Part shown: piece by piece, positions 1-12,067 of the stretch | Numbering within the stretch: position 1 is the first letter of the stretch | Layout of the letters: every line of letters starts with the position of its first letter | NCBI GenBank assembly: GCA_025531455.1 | Contig: JAMYHL010000005.1 | Coordinates: 434,001-498,000 of the forward strand | Source: Apiotrichum sp. Y4204 | Taxonomy: Eukaryota > Basidiomycota > Tremellomycetes > Trichosporonales > Trichosporonaceae | Direction: 5' to 3' | DNA length: 64,000 nucleotides | Notes under the pieces: model-generated | The model's database searches: none | The model's input: only the letters and a program-made list of their open reading frames with translations | Told to the model about the DNA's origin: nothing | Program-made: the position numbers and the translations under genes

Positions 1-773
1 ATCAAGGTGTTCCGGTTCTACATTGTGAGTGTGTGGCCGCAGATGAATACTCTCCCCAGCATCTGCAACTCCCCCTCCAGAGTCTGTTGACTAACACGCA
101 GAAATGCCCGGTGTGTTCCTCGGAAATCACGTTCAAGACGGACCCGAAGAATGGCGATTTCGTTCCCGAGCACGGCGCGACGCGCAACTTTGACAACTGG
201 AAGGAGAACGACCCGACAGGCAAGCTGGGCCAGCTTCCCGGCGCGGACGACGATGAGGAGTACGACTCTGAGGGGAACGACCGAGAGGCGCGGCGCGAGC
301 GCGACGCCATGGCCGACCTGGAGCGGAGCCAGGAGGCCGCGCGGCACGAGATGGAGGTCATGGACCAGCTTTCGGGGCTGAGGCAGCGGAATGCGCGGGT
401 GGAAACCTCGAAAATCGCCGACGACCCGACCGCGCTCCTCGCCGCGCTGCATGCTGAGAAGGAGGATAAGGAGGCCGAGGAGCGCCGCGCCGCCGAGGAC
501 GCAGAGGACGACGAGCTCGTCGCGCAGTACTTTGCGAAAATCGCGCCGCCCAAGCCGCAGGCGGCCGTGGCTGATGGCGAGGAGGCAGAGGGAGCAGAAC
601 GGAAAATTACCGTCAAGCGCACGGCGCCGCTGGCTGCTGGAGAGCCGACTGTCGACTCGCTGCTTGCTGCCAAGGGCCTCACTGCGCCCGCGCCCGCGAT
701 GCCCCCGCCTGCGGCGGCGAAGCGGAAGCGTAACGACATGCAGAAGATTCTCGGCATTAAGAAGAAGAAGTAG
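1..773 (+). CDS. YJU2: YJU2/CWC16 splicing factor, 3' part
   Basis: This is the C-terminal part of a Yju2/CCDC94 protein, which joins the Prp19-associated spliceosome and promotes the first catalytic step. The gene is cut by the window edge. Exon 1-24 encodes IKVFRFYI. An intron follows at 25-101 (donor GTGAGT, branch GACTAAC, acceptor CGCAG). Exon 102-773 resumes in phase 0 with KCPVCSSEITFKTDPKNGDF, the conserved second half of the zinc-binding region (CxxC) followed by the EHGATRNF block. The rest is charged and predicted coiled coil, ending in a lysine-rich tail (IKKKK). The join restores the family pattern RFY.KC..C.SEITFKTDP. The next gene, on the minus strand, is convergent. Confidence 0.93.
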   Translation, partial: QGVPVLHCECVAADEYSPQHLQLPLQSLLTNTQKCPVCSSEITFKTDPKNGDFVPEHGATRNFDNWKENDPTGKLGQLPGADDDEEYDSEGNDREARRERDAMADLERSQEAARHEMEVMDQLSGLRQRNARVETSKIADDPTALLAALHAEKEDKEAEERRAAEDAEDDELVAQYFAKIAPPKPQAAVADGEEAEGAERKITVKRTAPLAAGEPTVDSLLAAKGLTAPAPAMPPPAAAKRKRNDMQKILGIKKKK

Positions 774-1074
774 TGTATTAGATGTAGTGTTCTGTATTGT
801 TGTGATGGACCCATGGGCTGGGTTAGGGCCCGGATCAGGATCTACTGAGGTGTCGCATGGGATTACGAGGGAGCAGGAGGCACATGTGAACCGGATGACT
901 CTGACCATGTGTCCCTTATCAGTTACTGTACATTACTGTAAGCAGGAGAACATGTGAACCCTTCTCGCCGACCGGTGAGGTCGTCTTTGCTAGCGCTGTA
1001 GGCGTTTATAAGATGCATTCTCAAGCAAGCTATTCCTGCACCCCCCTCTTTTCTCCTCCTCTTCTCCCCACCTC
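774..1074. other. Convergent intergenic space YJU2/ADH
   Basis: About 300 bp between the stop codons of two convergent genes. I see no RNA gene, repeat or open frame with coding character. It presumably holds both 3' ends. Confidence 0.6.
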
Positions 1075-2308
1075 TTACTTGACAGGCTCAATGTCCTGCG
1101 TCTGCTCGTCAGCGACATTATCCGCTTAATACTCACAAGAATGGTGCGGTAGCGCACGCTCGAGTCCTCGATGGCCTTGATGGCCTTGGCGGCGTCCTTC
1201 ATGGGCATGACGTTGATCCACGGCTTGACCTTCTGCTCGGCGGCGATATCGAGCATGCGCAGCGCCTCGGTGCGGCACCCGATATGGCCCGAGCCGAGGC
1301 TCGTCCCGCCGACCATGAGGCTCTGGCTCGTAATGTTCGCGAGGCCCTCGTCGGGGAGGCCGACAAAGACGAGGCGCTTGCCGACGTCGACACAGGTAAG
1401 CAGCTCGTCGATGGGGAGCTTGGAGCTGCTCGACGTGCAGATGATCACGTCAAAGGCGCGGAACAGGTCCTTTTCGAATCCGGGGGTCGTGGCGACAAAG
1501 TGCTTGGCGCCCATGGCCAATGCGTCCTCCTTCTTGGCGTCCGAGCGCGAGAGGACGGTGACTTCCGCACCGAGGGCGACAGCGAAGAGAACAGCATAGT
1601 GGCCCAGTCCGCCGAGACCGACGACACCGACCTTGGACCCCTTGCCGATGCCGTTGCGCACAAGAGGCGAGAAGACGGTCAGGCCGCCGCACAGCATCGA
1701 CGCCGCCTCCTCGGACGGGATCGACTCGGGGATCGGGAAGACGAACATCTCCTGCGCGCGGATGTGCGTGGAGTATCCGCCCTGGTGCTCGCTCTTGTCC
1801 GGCCAGTGCGTGTTGTAGCCGTGCACAGGGGTGGGGCAGTAGTTTTCTGACATCAGTGAATGTTCATGGGGGGAGAAACGGAGGGTGGTCAAGAGGAAAC
1901 AAGACAAGCATCCAGAGTCCATCCATCCTCGAACCCATTGCATTGCCGCTCGCTCCACTCGTCACACTCACCATTGTCATTCTTGCACCAGCGGCACTCG
2001 CCACAGCTGCCAACCTGGGCGCCGACGCCGACACGCTGGCCGACCTTGACGCTCTTGACATTCTTGCCGACCTCGACGACGCGGCCGACGACCTCGTGGC
2101 CCGTGACGACAAACTCGGTCTGGTAGGGACCCCAGCCGCCCGAAATCGTGTGGTGGTCGCTGCCGCACACGCCGCAGCACTCGACAGCCACCGTGATACG
2201 GTCGTCGGCGAGCGGCTCGAGCTCGTAGGTCTTCAGCTGGAAGTTCAGGTAGTCCTTCGGGTCCGTGACGGCGTACCCCGTCGCCTTGTTGTTCTTTGGT
2301 GCGGACAT
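1075..2308 (-). CDS. Zinc-dependent alcohol dehydrogenase (ADH6/CAD type)
   Basis: Medium-chain zinc alcohol dehydrogenase of the NADP-dependent cinnamyl-alcohol/ADH6 group, reducing aldehydes in the cytosol. Exons 2308-1972, 1846-1137 and 1101-1075 give 357 residues, the usual family length. The catalytic zinc site is seen as CGVCGSDHH and GHE. The structural zinc loop is GSCGECRWCKNDNGENYCP, formed across intron 1. The dinucleotide fold shows GLGGLGHYAV. The last intron is only 35 nt and the last exon only 27 nt; without splicing the frame runs on into unrelated sequence, while the spliced end is TQDIEPVK. Substrate preference cannot be read from the sequence. It is transcribed divergently from the transporter at 3289. 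Confidence 0.93.
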
Positions 2309-3288
2309 TGTGTGGATGCTGAGTGGAAAAGTGAGTTGGGGGAAAGAGTGGTGTAATCTCCGTTGTGGTATTTATGTATTCTATCCCCTTCGACTAGCCC
2401 GTCTTTGATGAGTTGGAAGGGGAGGACTGCACCACATGAACCCCACATGCCAGTGTCGTCAGTGTCGTGTTGTCATGACCACCCCTCACTCTCCCTCGCA
2501 CCTTTTCGCAGCTCGCAGCACATTGCATCAACATCTCGCCCCGCTCTCCGCCCGGCCCGCCTCTGCCGCCGGCCCGGGATCCCCCGCACCCTGAGAGTCA
2601 TGCGCCCCATTATTTATCGCGAGGGGGACAGATCGCCGGCGGCATAACGCGGCAACGGTGATTCACGCGAGATGCATGCGATGCGATGGCATCGATCCGC
2701 TCCCCGAGGTCCCGTACACGTTCGGTGGGGTCTATACGATGCAGACGTGCGAATGTATAGGGAGCAGCTGCGAGTGCAGTCCAGATAAGTTGCATACAGG
2801 CAAGGAGAGCAGTGGAGCAGGCACAGACTGCGCACGGTTAGAGCGGATATGATAACGGGCCGTGGCTGGTGAGTCACTGGCTCGTTTCCATCCATCCGTC
2901 CTTTTGGCGCCCGATGCGGACTGTCTGCTATCTGGCCTCCTTCCAACTTGATTAGATAAAAGGTCATCAAACTCAACCCATCTCTGATCACTCACGAGCA
3001 GCTGGAAATGATCCACAACTCATTGCTCGATGCTCCCTATCTCTTGTCTACGCCTTGCTCCCTTTTGCTCTATAAGTAGCACTCGTCGACAATCAGCCCA
3101 CGTGAGCCTCTCGTAATCCACTTAATCCACCCTTGGATCCTCTATTCAAAATCAACAAAACCTACGCTCAGCTCCCCGCCATCGACATCATGATGCTCGT
3201 CCGACCTCCGTCTCCAACTTCTGACTCCTCACATCTGATCTGACATTCCACATCAGACTCACCATCTGACATTTCACCCCACCAGACA
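2309..3288. promoter_or_regulatory. Divergent promoter region, ADH / FUSC-like transporter
   Basis: Nearly 1 kb between two divergent start codons, with no convincing coding frame. A TATA-like TATAAGTAG lies near 3071, about 215 bp before the transporter start. The 50 bp before that start carry a short motif, CATCTGA and close variants, several times (about 3232-3275). No operator can be named. Confidence 0.45.
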
Positions 3289-6200
3289 ATGCCGCCACCC
3301 GCGGCCCCGGCGGGATACCCGCCTGCAGCCCGACGGCGCGTCCTCCCGCTCAGCGCGCGCCTCCCGCCATGGGCCCACACCGTCCGCGAGCTCCTCGCCC
3401 CCACCCTCGCCGGCTTCCTGAGCTATATCTTCATTGTCGTGCGTCCGCTCAGCAATCTTGCGCCGAAGTAAGTCGCCGCGGCATGTACATACTCACGCCA
3501 GCTATGCGTTTTTGGTAAATACCTCGGTCATTTTGTTCTACTTTCCAAAGGGCCGGATCAGCACGATCGTGGAGAACAACAGTGAGCACGGGAGCACTGG
3601 GTGGAATGCTATTGTAACACTGGGTACTAATCTCTGCAGCGATAGACTTTATGGGAGCAGTTGCGGGCCTGGCGTGGGCGACCATTGCTCTCGCAATAGC
3701 GGCATGGTGCGGAGCACATTACGGTGCAGACACGCCTGTTCCGCGTCTTATTCTCGGGCTTGGTCTCGCGGTGCTCTCACTAGGCGGTACGTGCTCATCT
3801 GGGAAGTAGAACTCACTCCAGGCGGCTTTTTGCGCAGCTACGCACCACGGCTCAACGTCGCGTGCCGTGCGGCGATGTTCTACCCTATCTTCCTGCTCAC
3901 CTCGGAGCAGGATATCACAAAGGTAGCTGGCATCGCGACTGTTTCAGCTGACAGCAGTATAAAGCACGAATGTTTCTCGACCAGTTCTTCGTGACGCTCT
4001 TCGCGTACATCTTCGCGACGGCTTCTGGCGTGCTTTGCTCCGAACACTCATCCGCCCCGAAGCTTGGAATCCACATCTCGTCGGCGGTGGACACGATGTG
4101 CGAGCTGATCCCCACCTCGCTCCACATGATCTTTGAGGGCTGCGAGCCGGATACCGACGAGAACAGGAATAACGAGCGGGAGCAGGACGAGTTGACTCTG
4201 ACTGCGGGCTCGGCAGGGAAGGAGCTGGAGGAGCAGCGCCCGTCAGAACGCACACGACAGGAGACGCTCGCGCGTCAGCTCCGCTCCGAGATCACGGCGA
4301 TGCGTCACGCGTACACGGCCTACTCGCTCGACATTGTGCACGCGCACCATCCGCCCTCGACGCTCAAGCCCATCACGCGCATATTCGCCAAACTGCAGCG
4401 CAACGCCCTCCTCATGCCCACCGGCCATGTTCCCGGAGACCGGATCCGCAACGCCCTAGAGCGCGCGCACGCGTCTCCCATATCCCCCGTTGTCAGTCAC
4501 CACCTCAGCCGAACCCACAGCCCCGCGCGCTCGATGCGGCATACCAGGAGCGGATCGCGCCTCAGCACGAGTTCTAGCCGGATGAGCGTGCGCTCAGCCT
4601 TCGACTTGGGGGACAGCAGCAGCACGCCCACCCGCCCGCGGCACCACCACCGGGATACGAGCCTATCACCCACTCGGCTTGTCCATGAACTGTCAAAAGT
4701 CGCGACTCACAGCCACCAATCGTCCCGGCATACGTCGGGTGGCGGGCCACACGAGTCCGCGGCGCTCTCCAAGCTCTCGGCCACCTGCTCCAACCTCACC
4801 GACGCCATAATCGCTGCGTTCCAGGGCGCATCGGCTCTTCTCACAGAGGCATGCGACTGGCACTGGCGCAACGGCCACCAGTCCCCACCCATCCCCGAGC
4901 TCAAGTCGCAGCTGAACGGCGCCGTCGTCGACCTCCAGAAACGGCTGAGCGGTATCCTCGACCATGAGGACCCGCCGCCAAGTCCGATCGACATCCGTGT
5001 GACGTTTGCGGATCAGATTGCGGCCGACTGGCTCGACGACGAGGACCGCTTCCGCATTGCGTTCTTCATGATAGCCCTCCTGGACCTGGCGCGGGACACG
5101 CGCATGCTGCTCGACTACGCGGCAAAACTCCAGGACCACCAGAAGCCGAAGCGTTGGTTCCTCCCCGCTATCAGCTGGCCGTGGACGCCGATGAAGAGCG
5201 ACACGCCCCTTCCTTCAAGTCAGTTGACGTGTTAGTATTGAACTGACATGCAGTCGACCGCGAGGTGCTCACTGGCGATGACGAGGCGGATAGGTACAAC
5301 GACGGCGAGGACCTGGACTACGTAAATGCTCTACTTCGCGAGTCGCGCGAGACGAGCAAGGCGCGGCCCCGGATGAGCTCCGCCAAGAGCTTTGGCGACC
5401 GTTTCGTCGTCGCCTGGCGCTCGGTCTGGGACCGCAGCGGGATGGTACTCGGTCGCGTGATCGTGTCTCACGCCTTGCATAGCCTCAAGCACTCTCGCCA
5501 TGTCCATTTTGCGCTCAAGCAGACTGTCGGCATCAGCCTCCTCTCCCTCCCGGCCTTTCTGCCTCCCGGCAATCCCGGCCGCGTGTGGTATGACCTATGG
5601 CATGGCGCGTGGATGGTTAACTCGTTCATGTACGTCCTGGAGGTGACGACTGGCGCAACGCTACGTGTCGGTTTCTACCGAATGTGCGGGACTTTCATCG
5701 GTGCGCTCGTGGGGTTTATTGTGGGTCCAGCAGCTCATTTCACGGGAGCTCACGCTAGTTCACGAAAATCGCAGGTGTAAACCCGTACGGCCTTGTAGCG
5801 TTGTGCACCGCTGCACAGGTGCCCATCTCGTACGCTATCCTGTTTACTGAAGTGGCGCCCATGGCCATCGTTTCGTGAGTTTTATTATAAGGAACGCGCT
5901 GACAGCAGGGGTGTCACTCTCGGCCCGATCGTGTTCCTCCAGTACCTCGGCCTGACGGAGGGCAAGTCGCAGTTCACGATTGCGTGGGTGCGCTTTGTGA
6001 TGATTGTCATCGGTATCGCAGCGGCCGTGCTCATTGGCATGTGGGTGTGGCCGATCCACGCGCGCGTGCGGTACTTTGTCGCCGTCGCCGACATCATGGA
6101 CCAGATCACAGAATACTGTGAGTGCTACAAGCTTGAACTGGACTGACGCAGACCTCCGCATGAGCCGCGACCTGCTGCGCCCATCACCTGTATACCGCGC

Positions 6201-6843
6201 AAACAGCAAACAATACTCCAAAATAGAGTCCTCGGTGCGGCGGCACATTGAGCGCAGCCGCATGCTCGTCGACATTCAGAAACAGGAAATCTCCCTCCTT
6301 CCGCGCCCGATCAGGCTCTATTCGGAGATCATCGACACGACCGAACGCCTAATCGAGACGTTTACCGAGGTACGCGTCCTGCGCTTCTCCCTCCCGCGAC
6401 AAGCGACCGTCCTCGACGTCCTGCCTATCCGCCGCGAATTCGTCTCAGCAGTGCTAGTCAACATCTGGGCGTGCGGACAGGCCTTCCGGTCCCGCTCCCC
6501 TCTCCCGCAGCTCCTCCCTTCCCCGCGCGTCCCCCTCGGCGAAGTAATGGAGGCGACGGACGAACACGCCCACAGCGTCCGCACGCTGCGTGCGCGTGAA
6601 AACCGCCGCCGCCAGCTCGGGGACCTCGCGGACGACACCCCGCGGACAGAACATTCTGCCGGCGCGACCGCCTCTGCCGACCTCGCGGTGCTGTATGGCA
6701 TGGCGGAGAACGAGGCGCTCGGCGACATTGTGAACAGCATTGATGAGCTGCTCGCCGCGGCGCGCACGCTGTTCGGGAGCAAGAGCTTTCTCGAGTCGGT
6801 CGACGCCGACCACCACAGCCATCATACCCTCCACCACGACTAG
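3289..6843 (+). CDS. FUSC/ArAE-type membrane transporter (fungal BRE4-like)
   Basis: Large fungal membrane protein of the aromatic-acid-exporter/fusaric-acid-resistance-like superfamily (families with an 'ER transporter, 6TM N-terminal' domain and DUF2421). Nine exons: 3289-3467, 3502-3581, 3640-3786, 3822-3922, 3955-5218, 5254-5720, 5759-5874, 5909-6117 and 6152-6843; 1084 residues. A first cluster of hydrophobic helices spans about residues 25-190. A long Ser/Arg/His-rich cytosolic linker fills exon 5. A second helix cluster, about 675-850, includes LKQTVGISLLSLPAFL and VNPYGLVAL. The tail is hydrophilic. All introns are 32-58 nt and all junctions are GT-AG. The acceptors at 3955 and 5909 are CAGCAG, so each could shift by one codon. 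Substrate is unknown; some relatives affect brefeldin A tolerance. Confidence 0.85.
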
Positions 6844-7568
6844 TTTAACATCATCGGTTTCGGATCATACCATCATCATCAGCATCTCTATATCACTATT
6901 CAGCCGGACAGGGTGTGTATTAGTTATCTAGATTGAGTGCATGTGCATTAGTATTGTCAATTGTCAGGAACAATGTCCTCGCAGCTCACACAGCTCGCAG
7001 TTTACTAAAAGTGCTCTCATCGTCAGAAAGATCGTCGTTGATCAGCGCGATGAGGATCAACCGGATACCCCTGATCATTCAGAAGATGGTGATCGGCGGG
7101 ATGTTCCCGATCATCGCGCCAATGATCGTCGGTGATCGGGCTCGCTTGCCTGTGCTCCTGGGCGTCCACATCACACAATTACACATTCATACCTGCTGCA
7201 CGCGACACGGTTGCTCGCCACTGCGCCACTCCAGATGCGACATGTACATTTTGGTGTTTCAACTGACCTGCATGCTCATACTGATACTTCTGCCAAACGA
7301 TGACCAAGATCAAGACGGGCAAGAATAACGAGATAAACGACGGGGCGGCGCACCGCGCCGTGACCCCCTCGCTTCCGCGCATGCAATTTCTCTTCCTCCT
7401 GTAGCAGTTACAGTACACTTTTCTCCCACTTGAACCGGATCTCGAGTCGGGAATCTGGAATCTGGGGGTATCCGAACGGGTTATCCAACATGATGCCCTC
7501 CCGCCCCGGAACCGAGCCTGCCTGTACAAGACGACATGTACAACCGAGATATCGCGTCGCGGCGCATT
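6844..7568. other. Convergent intergenic region
   Basis: 725 bp between two convergent genes. It contains a run of GATC-rich sequence at about 7035-7140 (ATGATCG and GTGATCGG repeated with variation) but no gene that I can support. Short open frames here have no recognisable content. Confidence 0.5.
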
Positions 7569-9039
7569 CTACTTGGCCACATCGGGGTACACGTCGAACC
7601 GCCGCTGGATCGTGACCGGCAAGTTGCGGCGGGTCGTGGCGAGCAGCTCGGGGTCTGATGTGAGTGGATGGAGTCAGTGGAGCACGATACGCACCAATGT
7701 CGGCGTACACGATCGCCTCCTTCTCGTCTGCCTCGGCGATCACGTCGCCGAGAGGGTTGACGACCATAGAGTGGCCGTACTGTCTGTCAGTCGTGTCCCT
7801 CCCGATTCGGAGGCCTCCACTCACGGCCTGGTACGCGGCATCCGGGTGGCGCGAGGGCGAGCACATCGCGACGTAGATCTGGTTGTCGTTGGCGCTGCGG
7901 GTCAGTGTGGATAGATAAGAACCACGCACCGAGAGCGCTGGAGGAGAGTCCAGTGCATGGGGCCGGTGGTGGTGTTGAACGCCGCCGGGTAGATCATGGC
8001 GATACAGCCTGCAGTCAGCACGGAGCACAGAGAATGTGGAGCGGCGCGGAGGGAGCGGCGAGCGTCCGGGTCCAAGGTCGCGATGGAGCGCTCCATGCTC
8101 CAAGCTCCACGCTCCGCTCTGCTCGCTCGGACCTACCCTGGCGCGCGGCGATCATGGCCATCTCGGGGAAACGCTGGGGTGAGCGGTGACCATGGAAGGG
8201 CCGACAGCGCACTTACAATGTCATAGCAGATGCCGACACCAATCTTGCCAAACGGCGCCTCGAACGAGGTGAGCCATGTGCCCGGGGAGAGCGTCTCGGA
8301 TTCCTGTTGTCAGTCCGGAGATAGGATTGCGGAGGGGGTCGAGTGGCTACGACACAAGGACATGCGGATCGCACGAAAGACGGCCAGAGTGGCTGCGACC
8401 GGTGATCATACACACCTTGAACGTCTGGCGACCGGGAATGTCAATGTCGAACAGGTGTACTTTACGGTGCTTTGCAACCATAGTACCTGGAATCAGTCTT
8501 GCGCTCTCCATCGATACGCACCCTCGGGGTTGTACGCGGTAAGCGTGTTGTAGATGTTATCCGTGTCGCCCTCAATCTCGGGGATGGAGCCTGCCGTCAG
8601 AAATCAAGCACAAACAAAACAAAAAAAGAAAACGAAGCGCAGAGCACACTGCCCGATGCTCTCTCTGCCGGACATCTCTCTGCGCTTCGCGTCCACTCGA
8701 GTCGAGTCACTTTCTCGCCTCGCACTACTCACCGCCGATGAGCCACACGCCCGCATCGCGCGCCATCTCCCGTAGGGCAGTGACGCTCTCGCCCTCGTCG
8801 CCCGCCACCTCCCTGCCGTCCCGGACATGCGGCACGCGCTCCGAGTACTCGCGGAATGCGGTGACTGCGTAGGGCGAATTCCAGATCTCGGGGAGGACGA
8901 TGAGGTCGGGTTTGGGGGTGGACGCAGCGGCGGCGGCCACGGCCTTGCGCGCGACGGCGATGTTGTTCGCCTTGTTCGCGGACAGGCCGGCAAGCTGCAG
9001 GAGCGCGAGGCGGAACGGCTTGGCGGAGATGAGGGCCAT
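7569..9039 (-). CDS. NIT2: Omega-amidase / nitrilase-family amidohydrolase
   Basis: Carbon-nitrogen hydrolase of the Nit2/Nit3 branch, which deaminates alpha-ketoglutaramate and alpha-ketosuccinamate. Nine exons: 9039-8733, 8590-8522, 8486-8416, 8303-8217, 8173-8137, 8008-7930, 7894-7825, 7779-7695 and 7654-7569; 296 residues, normal for the family. The catalytic triad is visible: Glu51 in [12 protein letters not shown], Lys134 in AKHRKVHLF and Cys175 in VGICYDI. The branch-typical [18 protein letters not shown] follows. The frame is only open when all eight introns are removed. The smallest exon is 37 nt. No targeting signal is evident, so a cytosolic place is likely. Close relatives include bacterial-type nitrilases, but the triad context favours omega-amidase. 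Confidence 0.92.
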
Positions 9040-10763
9040 GGTCGGGTCGTTGGGGTAGTGGTGGGGAGAGATGAAGCAAGGTTGGGATCGTTGAGAGCGA
9101 GTTGGCCGAGCGGTTATCTACCTCGGACTCGGCCGAGTTTGGCGGCAACTTACTTGAAGTGGGCTGGAGGACTGAAACGCAACATAGCGACCACGATCGC
9201 GGACCGGACCGCGCATCCTCGCCACTGACTGCTACACGATGCATGCGTAAGAGAGGCGAGAGAGAAATGAAAAAGTGCATGGAATATGGAATAGTACCGC
9301 GAGATGCCGCTGAACCACTGCACGGGCGCGAGTGCCTCAATGCCGGTGTCTGCGGCTGACGGTGGGGTGGGCGCCTGTTAACCGTTCTGGGCGCGCTGGG
9401 CGTGTCCGAATGCTCTGTTGGGCGCGTTCGAGGGCTTTGTTGGGCGACCCAGGGGGCACTGCGAGGGAGATTCTGCTGATTCCATGCCGGGACGCTTTGT
9501 GCGAGACAGGAGACATTCCGTTCATTTGTTTGTTCACCTGGCATGTCGCGTGTTGCACCCACAAACAATTAAAACACGCCACAGGACCTCAAGGCGACAA
9601 CACGGCTGCGGCGCACAGAGGCGCAGGTATATACACTGTCTCTCGGGGTATTACTCATTCTATTCTCTGCAGTTTGTCGGTCCACTTTTCCGCCATTCGC
9701 AACTTTTGGTCGTCCCAGAATCCCACAACTGGATACTGGGGATGTCGGGATCGTCGCCCCCGTCGGGAATAGTCACGCCCGCGGCTTCGGGAATACGCAC
9801 AGATCCCAGCCGTCCACTCTTCCACTCGTCCATTCTTCCAGCATCCACACAGTGCCTGCCGCCACGTCCAGACGCGCCTCGTCGTATTTCCCAAGCAAGC
9901 TGTCCAGGCGTCAAAGTTGGACAATAGTACAATAACGATGGCCTTGCGTGAGCCCTGGAACATTGAAGTGGCGCTTAGAGACGGGCCGATGAGTACTGAT
10001 TCGATGTGAACGAAGGTCGCCACTCAGACCCCAGATCAATCTTGGGGAGACCGCGTGCGTCGCACTTCATGAGAGATCACCTGATCTGGACTCTTCAGTA
10101 AACGGTGAAGATAGAAGAACGAGTTAGCGACAGATGCGTGAGACATGAGCGGAGACGGGGTGGAATCCGGATAGCTTACGACTGTTTGGCCAGTCAGATG
10201 TGAGTGATTAGTGAGCGCTTTGCGACCTGCCCCGCGCTTCGTGCGATCGAGTCATGTATCACCCTCGAGAAGGGTGCGAGTGGAACGGGGCGATGGGCCA
10301 TAGCTTAGCGACCCTGGTACCGCACCTCTGGATTCCGCTGGTACCTCATCTCTGGATCCCGCCCCACTGGTACCCCTCGAGAGGCTCAGCAAACAGCGCT
10401 CCCAACGGACGAGTAGGTTACGCTGGAACGCTGGACAATGCGATGTTGGGCGCGAGGGCGTGAGTTTCAGAGCAATTGCAATACGAACTCCATGTCAGTT
10501 ACACATGTCACTACACCCAGCGGCGGTTACCGACACTGACCACGCCCGCGCAGTCCGCCTATGCGTTCGAGCTGGAGGTTGAAACCAGCGCGTACATGGC
10601 GACGAACAATGTAATCGGGGGTGTGGCGCGATGGCGACATTCTCCGGTCTCCGGTATCATTCCGATTCCAGGTTCCGATTCCCATTCCCATTCCAGTACC
10701 AGGTATCCAGTGAAGCGTCCATCTCCCTCGCACCCGCGCGCTCGAGCTCGATTAGAACTAATA
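9040..10763. other. Long intergenic region upstream of NIT2
   Basis: 1.7 kb between the NIT2 start codon and the stop codon of the next minus-strand gene. It has no convincing gene. It contains a 2 x 24 bp tandem duplication at 10314-10361 (units start CTGGTACC) and a CATTCC/GATTCC microsatellite near 10663-10703. A lone tRNA-like A box occurs at 9101-9116 and was rejected as a tRNA. Confidence 0.5.
10314..10361. repeat. Tandem duplication, 2 x 24 bp
   Basis: Two adjacent 24-bp units (10314-10337 and 10338-10361) both start CTGGTACC and contain CTCTGGAT. They differ at four positions. A third CTGGTACC follows at about 10367. The repeat is non-coding. Confidence 0.7.
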
Positions 10764-11696
<933 letters not shown>

Positions 11697-12067
11697 GGTG
11701 TGATGGGGAGCAGGGATGTGGCCGGCCTGGGGATTATAAGCGCTCGCTGCTTGATGCTGGCCGCACAGCAGGCCGCAGATCCACAGAGCGAGGTATGCGC
11801 AGTTTGGACAATGTTTTTTTTTGTGCACATGTGTTTGTGCTTCGCTTAGAACGAGACAGCTGGAGGGCCCAGAATCGGGCCGGCGGCCGGGCCGACGCCG
11901 AGATTGTGCATCACCGTCGGCTATCGCCGACCCAGGCAACCCAGCCCAGTTGTTGCCACCCACGGTCAACCACCAGGCCGTCCAGAGATCAAGCTGCATC
12001 GTCTTGTCTGCAATGTCGTCCTCAATGTCTACCAAAAATGTATGTCGTCTAGCACAATATATTACAT
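11697..12067. other. Intergenic region SDR / CDC23
   Basis: 371 bp between the SDR start codon and the CDC23 stop codon. It would contain the SDR promoter and the CDC23 3' end. A T-rich run sits at 11814-11821. I see no gene. Confidence 0.5.

Noticed and set aside
5721..5774. FUSC-like gene intron with weak donor GTCCAG
   Set aside because: A canonical intron 5721-5758 (GTGGGT to GCTAG) keeps frame and yields FTKIAGVNPYG, so the weak donor is unnecessary.
7035..7140. GATC-rich repeats between two convergent genes as a possible array
   Set aside because: Units are irregular in length and sequence, with no constant repeat and spacer; not a CRISPR-like or satellite array.
6933..7328. 131-codon hydrophobic frame after the FUSC-like gene
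   Set aside because: No start context, no family pattern, and it lies in a convergent spacer; probably chance.
9095..9190. tRNA-like A box (TTGGCCGAGCGGTTA) on the plus strand
   Set aside because: It matches the start of tRNA-Leu/Ser, but no B box, acceptor stem partner or anticodon arm follows within 120 bp. At most a fragment.
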